A stretch of 64,000 nucleotides of DNA, taken from Luidia sarsii (taxonomy: Eukaryota > Echinodermata > Asteroidea > Paxillosida > Luidiidae). Each line of letters opens with the position of its first letter. The first letter of the stretch is position 1. The notes below the pieces were generated by a model that was not told the origin of the DNA, did no database searches, and saw nothing but the letters and a program-made list of their open reading frames with translations. The stretch covers positions 310,001 to 374,000 of the forward strand of contig OX465121.1 in NCBI GenBank assembly GCA_949987565.1. The letters are read 5' to 3'. Below are positions 20,079-30,744 of this stretch, piece after piece. The position numbers and the translations under genes were made by a program.

Positions 20079-20556
20079 AGAAATGAGCATCACTGCACTC
20101 CACCAACTAAAGTATCCTACATCAGTACATGTAATTCAATAATGACACACATTATTGCAGCACTCAGCGAGAGAAAGGAAGTGTTGAAGATTTGTCCTTG
20201 CAACGCCCACAGTTTTAAATAATTTTTTTTTTTACTGACGTGAATCGTAACTTGAGGGGGTGGGGGAGAAGGGGGATGCCGAGAGGAAATGCAGTGATTT
20301 GGGATTGAAGAGTTCTTCAGTGGTGGGTGGGGGCAGGGTTTTTTCTTATAGGAGTGACAGGGATGCACAGACCTTGGGGAGGGGAAGTGGGTTGTCCCAA
20401 ATTGTGAACAGGAAATTGCCGCGAAAGAACGCTGCAAATTGAAAACGATAGCGCCATTCCACGAGGGAAAATTTGATAAATGCTGACACAAAGGAGTCGA
20501 CGCAACCTCCCTCCCCCTAGAAAACATTGGAAAAATTATCCAAATTCTATTTAAAA
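20079..20556. other. Unassigned sequence
   Basis: A 207-codon minus-strand frame (20117-20740) overlaps FB1 and FB2 copies and has no domain; treated as chance. Confidence 0.45.
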
Positions 20557-20559
20557 AAC

Positions 20560-20637
20560 GAGGGCCTGACATTTCCATCCTAGCAGGACCTTTCTCAAAG
20601 GTACAATGTCTTTGAGAAAGGTCCCGCTGCAATGTAG
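20560..20637. repeat. FB2 compact inverted pair
   Basis: GAGGGCCTGACATTTCCATC and CTAGCAGGACCTTTCTCAAAG, a TACAATGT turn, then CTTTGAGAAAGGTCCCGCTG. Confidence 0.8.
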
Positions 20638-20714
20638 GTCCAATTGCAATTTCAGGTGAAGCCGTGAAGGTACCGTGCATAGTTCTACATGTACATGTAA
20701 TGATAATCACGATT

Positions 20715-20832
20715 GAGTGGAAGGTTTGCGGTGACACCATGTACCACTTCTCTTTCGAGAAGGAGTGTGGCTCTTAAAAGAACCAGTAACTCAATGTTTC
20801 AGGTAGTGTGTACTCTGCCCGTCATCAGGAGA
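20715..20832 (+). repeat. FB1 copy (single arm)
   Basis: GAGTGGAAGGTTTGCGGTG, ACACCATGTACCACTTCTC, GAGAAGGAGTGTGGCTC, then AATGTTTCAGGTAGTGTG and CTGCCCGTCATCAGGAG. Confidence 0.85.
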
Positions 20833-20934
20833 CTGCTGCATTTCCTATTATCATCTGGTGTTTATAATTATAAGTCTGATAAAAGAGTTGATGTGGAGAA
20901 TCTTTTCTGCCCAGTGAGGCCACAAAAACCAGGG

Positions 20935-21335
20935 TTTATTTTTTTCACAAAAAATCGCGAGCCGATTGTGGTTAGCAATATTGTGATCAAATGGTGGGAC
21001 CTTGAGGGTGGCCCATGCAGGGAGACATATAAACAAGCACGGCACTCCCTGTCAGTCAGGGCGTGAGAGGTGCATTGTGGGGTTAAAAAGAATATGCTGC
21101 GATTCAGCGGAGCGTTCCCACACGCACCGATGGCAAACAAACGCGATTATTTAGAGTCTCACTAATAGTGGAGTCCGAATCACGATTCAAATCCCACCAA
21201 TAATCGCGTTTATTGTGTCCACACACACACACACAAAAGCGGAGTTTGAATCGCAATTCAAATCGCAATCTAAATACATGTACATGTAATCACAATTTTT
21301 TTTTTTTGCACAGCGGAAACGGCCGTTTCGACAGC
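20935..21335. mobile_element. NV-D family element (degraded)
   Basis: It carries the NV-D core GATTCAGCGGAGCGTTCCCA and subterminal motifs AATCGCGAGCCGATTGTGG, GAATCACGATTCAAATCCC and CACAGCGGAAACGGCCG at the right end. The left end is not sharp. Confidence 0.65.
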
Positions 21336-21967
21336 TTTGCTAGGCGGCGGGCGGCATTAAACATAACCTCCGCTGAGCGGTTGTCGGGGTCAAGCTGAGC
21401 ACACACGCGCATAATGGAGTTGAAGCAAATTACAATCCCACCGACGCAAATTACAACACCGCTCCCTAACGAATCAGTCAGACTTTTCCGATGAAAGAAA
21501 GCGGTGCTTTCTCTTAGGCCTGGCCGGGTTGGGGAGAAAGAAATTGAGTTCTTTCTTAATTTCTTTTTTTTTGTCCGCCGTTATTTGGAGGCCGAAGGAG
21601 GTAGGGGAGGTTTGGGGCAAATGGTGCAGTGCAGATCTCTCAGGTCTTTCTCAGCCAAAATGTGTAACTCTATCCTTCCTCTAATCCCTACGTCAATATT
21701 ATTGGAGGGGGGTAGGGGGACAAGGCAGGGTCGGGGGACCGGCCACTTGCTGTATAGCGCACAACGCCACGGTCCCCGGTTACCGGCTGAGACAGCGGCT
21801 TGCTTTCACAGCGCAAACACCTCCTAGCGTACAATGGTCTGTCACAGGCAGGTTTGGACCTAATTTAATTGATAATTTTTCCTCTTTTTTTTCTTATTTT
21901 GTTGAAAACAGGGAGTGAAATCGGGTGATTTGTGAGCAATTTTTTTTACATCCCTTCTTTCCCGATT
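21336..21967. other. Unassigned sequence
   Basis: No gene or repeat recognised. Confidence 0.35.
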
Positions 21968-22150
21968 GAGTGTGGCTCTGAAAAAATATTTTAACTTAAA
22001 AAGAGCTGTTAGCTCAACGTTTCAGGCAGTGTGTAGTGTGTACTCTGCCCGTTATCAGTTGACAGGCTACTGAAGGTGAGCTGCACTGCCCGGAATGTTG
22101 AGTTACTGGCTCTTTTCAAGTTAAAATATTTTTTCAGACCCACACTCAAT
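21968..22150. repeat. FB1 inverted pair with strong stem
   Basis: Left arm GAGTGTGGCTCTGAAAAAAT, GCTCAACGTTTCAGGCAG, ACTCTGCCCGTTATCAG. Right arm CTGCCCGGAATGTTGAGTTAC, ACTGGCTCTTTTCAAG and GACCCACACTCAAT. On the minus strand of the left arm the stem CGGGCAG/CTGCCTG is seven pairs. Confidence 0.85.
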
Positions 22151-22409
22151 CTAAAAACAAGGGACGTTTTGTCGCCGCAAATGTGAACAAAAAATTACTT
22201 GTGGTTTATTAAACACATTTTCCCTAAACACATTTAATTAAACACAAAGTTAAAATGAACTTAACAAAAGAGGAAATCCAAACATTAGCACACATTTACG
22301 TGTAGTTAAAAAGCAATAACTAAACTGTTGAAAAAAAAGGGGAAAAAAGGGGGTTTAGCGTGATGTGTTTAGACCATAAGGATGCAAAAATGGTGCAAAT
22401 CAACGATAT

Positions 22410-22440
22410 TAAGATATTAAGATATTAAGATATCAAGAAT
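22410..22440 (+). repeat. Short tandem repeat (AAGATATT)
   Basis: GATATTAAGATATTAAGATA continues for just over three 8-bp units. Confidence 0.8.
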
Positions 22441-22453
22441 TAAAGAAGTTAAT

Positions 22454-22554
22454 ACAAAAACTGTTCACAAACTGCTCACTGACTAAAATGACCTGCAATC
22501 CATAAATCTAAAAAAAATTAGAGCCTGACGTTTCGATCCTTTCTCAAAGGCAAA
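22454..22554 (-). repeat. FB2 copy
   Basis: The GTCAGTGAGCAGTTTGTGAAC tail (minus strand) is intact; the box shows GAGCCTGACGTTTCGATCC but the CTAGCAGG segment is deleted before TTTCTCAAAGG. Confidence 0.8.
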
Positions 22555-22559
22555 GAATT

Positions 22560-23027
22560 AAAGAAGATTGTATTATTAGAGGAAAGGTGAGAGAGAGGTT
22601 CCTACCTGCCACAGATGGGTTGCTGGGCTGGCTCAGACAGTGGGCATGGGGTTAGATCGAGTCCGACGCAGGTATCGGACAGCACTGCTGATGCACAGAC
22701 GAGTGTAGGCCACACCGGCACTGCAAACAATAACCAGCTCTCTTTCTGTCTTCTGCTTTCTTTAGTTATTCTTTCGTCTGAAGACCAAGGGGGAAGGAGG
22801 GCCAGGGTGACCGGTAACGCAACTCCTCTGTCGCTACGACAACTCTCGCGTTCTAGAGTAGCGGCTGCATCCCGGCGCTGATTAAAACCCCTTCCAGCAT
22901 CTCCCCCGGTTACCGGGCGGAGTTTTGTGTCCACCGTTTCGTCGGGTTCCCCGACTTCTGGCTTGGAAACTGACTGCACTGCAATGCTTACACGATCTGA
23001 TCTGATGTATACAGAAAATGTATGGGG
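22560..23027 (-). other. CpG-bearing segment with a strong minus-strand splice-donor-like site
   Basis: This segment is richer in CG than most of the window. On the minus strand CTGTGGCAG|GTAGGAACC places a good 5' splice site with the exon side ending at 22606. The minus frame upstream (from the purine tract to 22606) stays open but is not recognisable and mostly follows from the microsatellite. A non-coding first exon is conceivable; evidence is weak. Confidence 0.25.
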
Positions 23028-23870
23028 GAGAGGGAGAGAGGAGAGAGAGGGGAGAGACGGGGGACGGAGGGAGGGAGGGAGAAAGACAGAGAGGAAGGAG
23101 AAAAGAGAGAGGGAGAGAGGGAGAGAGAGAGAGAGGGGGTGAGGTAAGAGGGAGAGAGGGAGAGGGGGAGAGGGAGGGAGATAGGTAGAGGGAAGGAGGG
23201 GGTGGAGGGAGGGAGAGGAAGGGAGGGGATGGAGGGAGGGGGAGGGAGGGAGGGAGAGAGGGAGAGGGAGGGAGAGAGGGAGGGAGAGAGGGAGAGAGAG
23301 GGAGGGGATGGAGGGACAGGGAAAGGGAGAGGGAGAGGGAGAGGGAGAGGGAGAGGGAGAGGGAGAGGGAGAGGGAGAGGGAGAGGGAGAGGGAGAGGGA
23401 GAGGGAGAGGGAGAGGGAGAGGGAGAGGGAGAGGGAGAGGGAGAGGGAGAGGGAGAGGGAGAGGGAGAGGGAGAGGGAGAGGGAGAGGGAGAGGGAGAGG
23501 GAGAGGGAGAGGGAGAGTGAGAGGGAGAGGGAGAGGGAGAGGGAGAGGGAGAGGGAGAGGGAGAGGGAGAGGGAGAGGGAGAGGGAGAGGGAGAGGAAGG
23601 GGGAGGGGGAGGGGGAGAGGGAGAGGGAGAGGGAGAGGGAGAGGGAGAGGGAGAGGGAGAGGGAGAGGGAGAGGGAGAGGGAGAGGGAGAGGGAGAGGGA
23701 GAGGGAGAGGGAGAGGGAGAGGGAGAGGGAGAGGGAGAGGGAGAGGGAGAGGGAAAGGGAGAGGAAGAGAGATAGGGAGAGGGAGAGGGAGAGGGAGAGG
23801 GAGAAGGAGAGGGAGGGAAGGAAGAGAGGGAGAGGGAGGGAGAAAGGGAGAGAGAGAAACAGGCAGACAG
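23028..23870 (+). repeat. Polypurine microsatellite (GAGAGG)n, about 840 bp
   Basis: Irregular GGGAGAGA sequence (23028-23307) grades into a very pure (GAGAGG)n block from about 23320 to 23760 with only a few point changes (GAGAGT at 23516, a GGAAGGGGG patch near 23594). Open frames on both strands ([24 protein letters not shown]) are translation artefacts. Pure purine/pyrimidine mirror-symmetric DNA of this kind can form triplex (H-DNA). Confidence 0.97.
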
Positions 23871-23919
23871 ACAAAGAGACAGAGAGAGAGAAAGAGGTAA
23901 AAGAAGATTCAATTAAGTT

Positions 23920-24190
23920 TTGCAATTCAGCAGCTGTGTCCGTCCTGGACTTTGTGCCCTGCAGTCATCAGACAGTATCGCTTGGCTCGAGAGAGCTCCT
24001 CGGCTAAAGAAGCGCCACGAGACTCCAAAGCGATCTCATCATGACCACGGCCGGCGGGCATGCCGGCGATCCCTCCAGGAGCCCACGGCAGCCGTCCTAT
24101 GTACGACGCTTGTCTGCGCGCATCGGGTGAATTACTCCTCGAGAGGTAGCAAGGAAAAACAAACACGGACGGGGAAGGGAGTTGGCTTTT
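23920..24190. other. CpG-bearing unique segment
   Basis: CACGGCCGGCGGGCATGCCG near 24047 and GACGCTTGTCTGCGCGCATC near 24103 stand out as CG-rich. No coding frame recognised. Confidence 0.35.
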
Positions 24191-24267
24191 GAATTATGCA
24201 ATCACCTTGGAGAGAAGACAGAGACAGAGAGATACACTCAGTTTGCTCAAGACAGAACCACCAACGA

Positions 24268-24658
24268 AGGGCCGTTCCCACTACGAAAATAATCGCGATT
24301 TGAATCGCGATTCAAAATCCTTTTTTTTGTTAGTGTCCACACAGGTCAAATAATCGCGTCGCAAATAAACGCGGGCCGATTGCGGTTAGCATGTGGTCGC
24401 GCTGCGCAAGCGGGAATGGTGGGACAAACACTGTGCTGCACTTTCTGGCAGTAAGCTGCTGGCAGGAAATGCCATGCTTGCGCAATGCATCGTGGGCTTT
24501 AAAAAAAACGGTGCGATTTGAGCGGAGCGTTCCCACACACATCACGTCGCAAATAAACGCGATTATTTGAAAAAGTCTCACTCTTAATGGAGTTTGAATC
24601 GCGATTCAAATCACGATCCAAATAATCACATTTATTTGGTGTAGTGGGAATGGCCCTT
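24268..24658. mobile_element. NV-D, complete 391-bp TIR element
   Basis: Ends AAGGGCCGTTCCCACTAC and GTAGTGGGAATGGCCCTT are inverted. Next to them lie palindromic AATCGCGATTTGAATCGCG units on both sides, and in the centre GAGCGGAGCGTTCCCACAC. No transposase frame. The superfamily is not certain (hAT-like or Harbinger-like non-autonomous elements are alternatives). Confidence 0.85.
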
Positions 24659-24777
24659 GTGTTGGACTATACTCTGGGAAACCTGTGGTTTAACTGTGGA
24701 GGTAGGAAGGGACCTCCATGGTTTAACTAACTCATAAGAGTATCAAGTTGATTCATACTCCCCCTCCTTAGACGTGT

Positions 24778-25882
24778 TTCCACTAGACTTAATTTGGTCA
24801 AAGTAAACAAGACGATGGTTACCGTACTAGCCTCTTAAGCCGCGTTTCCAGCTTCCACTACTCCACTAGACATATTTTAGTCAAAGTAACCAAGACGATG
24901 GTTTCTAGCCTCTTAACCCACGTTTCCACTAGACTTATTTTGATCAAAGTATCCAAGACGGTGGTTACTAGACTCTTAACCCACATTTCCACTAGACTTA
25001 TTTTGATCAAAGTATCCAAGACGGTGGTTACTAGACTCTTAACCCACGTTTCCACTAGACTTATTTTGATCAAAGTATCCAAGACGGTGGTTACTAGACT
25101 CTTAACCCACGTTTCCACTCGACTTATTTTGATCAAAGTATCCAAGACGGTGGTTACTAGACTCTTAAGCCACAATTCCACTAGACTTATTTTGGTCAAA
25201 GTATCCAAGACGATGGAATTACTTTCCCCATTAAACCTTCCTCTCAGTTACTGTACTTTAACCGAGACAAATAGTTACTTTTACCGGCCAACCTCTGCTC
25301 AGTATAAAAGTGGCCACATGGTGAAAGGCGACTCAGTAAAAAACATGCACTATGCACAGTATATGCTTATGGTACGTGTCAAGCTTGGCTGCCATGGTTG
25401 AACCTGAAGTAGCGCCCTTTTCCTCATCCTGAAGTCGTTTTTATTTCGCAAGCTATCGATGTCATTTTGTAATATCAAAGGTCACACCCAGCACCCTCAT
25501 GAGAGGTTATATTCCCAGCTCGGTTACTTTAAGGCTAACCATCGTATCGGTCAAATTGATAGACTCAAAAAGTCCAAGTGGGAAGGACAGTAAGATTATA
25601 TTCACCCGACAACAGAATTCTTCCCGCAAACGCTATTCTGCCGATCCCTTAGTCTGATTGGTCAATTGTCATTACATCATGTTTATGCATATCCATGTAT
25701 GCTCTATACTCTAATATTGGCCAATCAGAGTAAAGAGTGTTCATGAATATGCATCTATACCATCAGCAGGAAAGACCTCCAGGAAGAATGCCGTTGCCAG
25801 GTGAATATACACGTAAGATTCAACCATCTGACATTTCACCATGGTCTCTGTTAAATGTTAGCACAGTGGAGACGCGGGTTTA
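24778..25882. mobile_element. TT-C family element with amplified left end
   Basis: Left end GACGTGTTTCCACTAGACTTA and right end AGCACAGTGGAGACGCGGG bound about 1.1 kb. Inside are GTAACCAAGACGATGG, TTTAACCGAGAC, TACTTTTACCGGCCAACC and an interior segment (25590-25800) not shared with other copies. The left terminus is tandemly repeated (separate entry). Confidence 0.65.
24831..25215 (+). repeat. 63-bp tandem repeat of the TT-C terminus
   Basis: Unit starts CTCTTAACCCACGTTTCCAC at 24909, 24972, 25035, 25098 and 25161 are exactly 63 bp apart; an earlier unit at 24831 has a 15-bp insertion. Each unit holds a TTAA and the TT-C end motif (TTTCCACTAGACTTATTTTG). Confidence 0.95.
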
Positions 25883-25919
25883 CAAATAGTATCCTACACA
25901 CAAATCTCAATACATCATT

Positions 25920-25966
25920 GAGGGTCTGAAATCTTGGTCCTTGCGGGACCATTCAAAAAGGCAGAA
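25920..25966 (-). repeat. FB2 fragment
   Basis: GAGGGTCTGAAATCTTGGTCC and TGCGGGACCATTCAAAAAGGC. Confidence 0.6.
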
Positions 25967-26796
25967 AGGCCATCAAAAATTCAGACGAAGAAAGGATTCA
26001 GGATTTACTATTGTTATCCAAAGCTTATTGTGCCGGTGTTCGCTCCAAAATCCTATTACATTTCAGTGCCGCGAGTTGCGACCCTCCCGCCCCCCACTCC
26101 CGAAAAAAAAATATGGAAAGACACCCTTTGCTGCATCAGGGAAACCATGGGACAGCTAGTCATTGGAATACAATGCGTCAGGGTCCCTCTGAGACAGACG
26201 AGAGCAGGGGGAGAGGGTGGGACTCGGAAACGTAACTAGGCAACGGGAGATGGATAGTGATGGGCGCCCTCTGGGAGGCTGATAGGACGACTCAAGGCCC
26301 TAAATTTAGAACCCACCTCCTCCTCCTCAGTAAGCCTCCTGAGCAGAAGTCCCTAGCTCACCGACTATTCCCGTACACGAAAAAGAAATTGGGACTCATC
26401 CCCGACCAAAGCTGTGGAACCCATTCCGAGAAAACTCGCTCTAATGGACGCCGGAATCATTCTGTTTTCCGAAGGTCTGTTTTCTCCATCTCCTTTATAC
26501 TGAAAAAGAAAAAAAAAAGACTCTATTCCCCCATCAGACAGATCGACCTTGACAAGAATCACTTCAGATGAGGCTGGACCAGAAATCTGGCGTCACATTC
26601 GATCAAAATGTGAGTACAGTGATCCATTGCCCACTGAGACTTATCACATTTGCCCAATCAACAAACCATATAACTCTTATCCTCTCCTTGCCACTCCTTT
26701 GCCTTTACAATGACTTAACCAGGCTTACAACCCCCCCCCACCCCCAACAAAAAAGTGGAACAACTTGAAGTGTGTATTTCTGGCGCCCACTCTTAA
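25967..26796. other. Unassigned sequence
   Basis: Several frames of 65-104 codons overlap here but none resembles a known protein. Confidence 0.4.
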
Positions 26797-27207
26797 AGCC
26801 CCTACACAACATTTTGCACAAATCCAAATTTCGACCGGACAAATTATTTTGGTTAAAGTAACTTACTCAAGTGGAAGAAAATATTGTAACCAGTATCAGA
26901 CATGCTGTGAACTTTTAGCACTTGGAATGCTGCCATTTTCATGAAAATCCAACATGGTCTATTCGCAATTACCGACGATCATTTACTTGCAATTTTCCAG
27001 TTTACTTAAAACCTATTGGAAATTCTGCTAGGTACATTTTACGATCCTTGAAGCTGACAGACTTTGATGAAAAAAAAATAGCCAGTTTTTCACGATTTTC
27101 TAGCGACACGGTTGACGGCTTGAGTTGAAACTTTCACATGTGTCTTATTTCATGCATATGGTGGATTAGATATGGACGCGTTTCTAAGACCTTGGAGTGT
27201 AGGGGCT
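26797..27207 (+). mobile_element. TT-A element (diverged)
   Basis: TTAA at 26793-26796 then AGCCCCTACACAACATT; right end GTGTAGGGGCT with TTAA displaced to 27212. Interior is diverged but keeps TCACGATTTTCTAGCGACAC and GAGTTGAAACTTTCACATG. Confidence 0.75.
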
Positions 27208-28232
27208 TTCTTTAACCCTCTTTTGCCAGAGCAAAGGGGCAAGAGGAACTACTGTAGATGCCACTGAAGTGCCTTCAAGTATGATGTACATTGCCACTTC
27301 AGACTACTGTATCTTCGCCAGGGCAACTGCTGTGAACAACCCACTCCAGTTGAGGGTGGTGTGATGGTGGTGGTGGGGATGGAGGGGGTGGGGGGATTTT
27401 GGGGGAGCGGGTTATTGACAATGACAAGGCACAGCCAGGTGTGAAAATGCCACCATCACAGCTCTCAAAAGACCCTCTAAATGCCCCTCTGTTTGTCTAT
27501 CACCCTCCCCCCCAAAAAAAAAAAAAAAAAAAAAAAAATTGCCAGATCAATGATTCCAAATTCATCTTGCGTGATTGAATTTTTACTGTTACATTCTGTG
27601 AAGTTGTGCTAGATACAGTTTCAATTTACATGCATGTGTGCACTCTACTAATGCTTGCAGAATGAGAAAATGTCAATTTTTAGGCACTAAATGCTTCGGG
27701 AATCTAATTCTACGGCAATGCTGGCTTGGCATGTATAGTACGGTATACAAAGTTACAAATAAAAGCCTGTTATTGACAATCGTAGGAATGTACTGTTTCC
27801 AGTTGGGGACTAAATATTTGCACGGTAGACCATGGATATTCCTTGATAAATGATAACACGTCTGGAGCTTTGCCTGTTCATTGTTTTCTTTGTTGTAGCT
27901 CACTCTCTTGTAAATATTTCTGATTTTAAAAGGGTATTTCGCCACAAGCTCCGGCTTTTTCAATGTGGACCGTACTCTGTCCTAGTTAGTATCATTATTT
28001 ACTCCTATCTTCGTTGCATACCTGATACTTAGATAACATTGCTTATTGTTGTGAAAATTGTTTGTATAATCTACAGAGTTTGTAATAAATGTGAATTGAA
28101 TGCATGAATTAGGTGACCTCTGACCTAAACAGCCATAAATAAACTCAAGTGAAACACAAGAATGAATCTTCAAAAAGTGAAGATGCATAGCATTTTAAAA
28201 ATTCTATTCCGAGCAAAGATCTTGGAGTTAGA
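27208..28232. other. Unassigned; one C7A25 tract
   Basis: C7A25 lies at 27507-27538. Frames at 27638-28032 are AT-rich and unrecognised. TAATAAATGTGAATTGAATG near 28082 resembles a LINE tail but is too short to call. Confidence 0.45.
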
Positions 28233-28290
28233 CCAAGGTCCTGCTAGCACCGAAATGTCAGGCCATTCCAGCTCTCAGATTTCATGAATA
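28233..28290 (+). repeat. FB2 fragment
   Basis: AAGGTCCTGCTAGCACC and GAAATGTCAGGCCATTCC. Confidence 0.7.
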
Positions 28291-28295
28291 AAGAG

Positions 28296-28650
28296 TGCCC
28301 AATGTTTCGATCAGTGCTCTTCCATCTGAGCTATCCAGCCCTTAGATTGTGATTGGTGGCCTTCCTAAAGTCTGTAAAGAGTCAACTAGATTTTACTGGG
28401 GTGTGGGCGCAAGTCAGAAGCAATTCAACCACTGTCGTATGCATCTCCAGGGATCACATCCCAGCTTTCATTCAGATGCAAACAACCAACTGTTGTAAAC
28501 CTGGCTACAGCAGCTCGGGGATCACACAAAGTGGATGCAGCTTTTTCAATTCAAGTCAAACAAATAAAGGAAAAATTGACTGGAAACTTTTGGACAATTT
28601 GAAAATTTGGCAAAGAAAACTTTGACTGGACCGGGACTTGAACTTTAAAA
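28296..28650 (-). repeat. SINE-1 copy with DR-4 block inside
   Basis: The A-box region (GCTGGATAGCTCAGATGG on the minus strand) lies at 28316-28345, and the tail CAAATAAAGGAAAAATTGAC with AAAGAAAACTTTGACTGGACC at 28558-28635. Between them is DR-4 (GCAAGTCAGAAGCAATTCAAC to ATCACACAAAGTGGATGCAG). The same composite order occurs at 30745. Confidence 0.75.
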
Positions 28651-28659
28651 GCAAATAAA

Positions 28660-28815
28660 AAAAAAAGTTGCAGCAAGCTCACTGACTTTTAATATCCAGA
28701 TACCAGAAGCTCACAGATTGAAAAGGGACTTCACGTTTGAACTAATCCTATATAGCACAACCTCTCTCAGTCTCAAAGGCAGAGTGCCTTGAGAAAGATC
28801 ATTCAGATTTTGTGA
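28660..28815. repeat. FB2 diverged inverted pair
   Basis: GCAGCAAGCTCACTGACTTTT and GGGACTTCACGTTTGAAC...CAACCTCTCTCAG, then CTTGAGAAAGATC. Confidence 0.5.
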
Positions 28816-30344
28816 AGTTCAGACTATTCTAGTCAGAAAGGCGACTGGCAATATATCGCTGTTACTTTGCCCACAATGAAGACGTGGGTGAACAAATCCA
28901 GTGGCTGGTCTGATTGATGTCTGGTGTCCCGAGTTCTTGCTGTGGAAAGACATTGGCTGGAAGATTGGGCACCCGTGTACTTTAGACTCCGACTTTTCTA
29001 AGGGGTTGGGGGAGAGGGGGGTCTGTTACCCCTTTCTGCGGCTGCCTTCCAATTTGTACAGTCAAACTTGAACAAGCTTAAATACGTATGTATACATCAC
29101 CCAAAGACATCATCTACAGAAGAAAAAAAAAACCTGTTTTTTACTAAGAAAAGCAAAAAAATATTCTAGGGGAACAATGGTTATTGCCACGGCAACTGCG
29201 GGCGGACCATTGATCAGCTCAGTCGGCCAATTGTGCTCCCCACGAAAAATATACCCCTCTCCCCCCCCCCCCCTCCGGCCCAGCTAGACGTGACTTGGGG
29301 ACGGTCACGGCAGTGTTGAGCAGCCTAGAGTAGGCAGCTGAATGCGGGCCATTGTACGGGTGCAGACGAGTTTAAGAGTGAGAATTTAAGTGGCCTCATC
29401 CATCACTACACAAAACAACCGGTGCCCCGGCACACCGACCCATATCGATTTACACAGAAAGGCGCAACCTCACCCGAACATTTTGGGTTAGAATAGTCAA
29501 CACACACTTACCTCAGAGGCACTTAATTATCTTTCTTTTATTTTTTTATCCCTTACAGATTTCACTTAAATATTCTTGTGATTTTCACCACGCTCTTAAA
29601 ATGCTAATTACCCCATCCCAAACACACGGGCAGTGTTTAATGTGGAAACTACTGTAAAGTCACACAGAACTTTTAAATGGCCGACAAAGCGTGGGTGTTA
29701 GACATAATTTCTTTTTATTAGCAAACAAAGGTTCAACACTTGCCAGGAGCAATCAATGTCATTTGAACCATTGAGGACCTTATTTTCTATGCTTCATGTT
29801 CAATTTTTGTAAGACCTGTCCGTTTTCAATCATTTGAGCAAAACAAGTACAGGTATGACCTAGTTCCTGGTACAAGTAGGTCAGTCACACCTCCATGAAC
29901 GTATTATTTTTATCATTACTTGGCTTGCATTATCAAATAGCAAAAAAACTGTCAGAATTGAATACGCTGGTATGCCCCTAAATGTGAGAAAATGCTGTTG
30001 ATTCCAAATCGTATGTGCATCTGGTGTGATTGTAGATCTGGATATCAGGCCTAGTAAACAAATGATTAGTTTCTCATCCCCCACCGGATCGTGTGTTTTG
30101 GGGGGTTTTTTTAACAATAAAAAGACAAAAATTTGATTGATTTACGCAGTTTCCAGCCGTTGAACATCGCACATGCACAGCCAACATCTCGTACCGTACT
30201 TAAAAACAACTAGAAATTAGACGACCCATCTTTAGGGGAAAAAAAAACAAGTTTTCGAAAAGGAAAAAACAACAAAAACTATACGATCAGAATCAAAATG
30301 TATGATCTTCACAATTCAATTCACACTCATTGAACGAAAAGCAA
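28816..30344. other. Unassigned unique sequence
   Basis: The longest stretch without a recognised repeat apart from 59.2-61.2 kb. A good 3' splice-site-like tract (CTTTTATTTTTTTATCCCTTACAG, pyrimidine-rich, ending near 29559) precedes an open stretch of about 33 codons, which is not enough to call an exon. A C-run lies at 29261-29272. Confidence 0.4.
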
Positions 30345-30520
30345 AACAACAACATCTGCTCACTACTTTAATGACAAACAGACAACCTCTAAGATAAACA
30401 CTGACTCCCAACCTTTTTTTCCAAACTGCAGATGCAAATCTCAAAGGTGACAGGACCTGATGCTTCCTTCCCCAGCACAATCTTTCTCCGGCAGAGTTTT
30501 TCTCCGAGGCCCCAAAAAAG
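30345..30520 (-). repeat. FB2, strongly diverged
   Basis: CAACAACATCTGCTCACTAC, AAATCTCAAAGGTGACAGG and GATGCTTCCTTCCCCAGCAC keep the FB2 order but many bases differ. Confidence 0.4.
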
Positions 30521-30744
30521 AAGAGTCTTGCAGTTGCAGCAACAAGTTCCTGCACCAAATGCCAGAGTGGGTTAAGACCTCAGCTTGGCACCAGATGTGC
30601 ACAAGTCAGCGCACTCCCACAGTAGGGACAGAGTTCTAGAAGGCAGTCAGGAGGCAGACTAGGAAGGGGAATTGCAGGAAATAATGTCAAGAGTGTAGGC
30701 TACAGATACCCTACTGTGTACACCGCTGTCTGAAAGACTGGATA

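Noticed and set aside
22602..23925. Open frames of 436, 347 and 232 codons around 22.6-23.9 kb
   Set aside because: They are translations of the (GAGAGG)n tract (SP, SL, GR, EG dipeptides) on both strands. Only the segment 22602-22980 is not microsatellite and it has no recognisable domain.
29527..29660. Good 3' splice-site-like tract followed by about 33 open codons
   Set aside because: One splice signal without a partner donor or recognisable coding sequence is expected by chance in sequence of this length.
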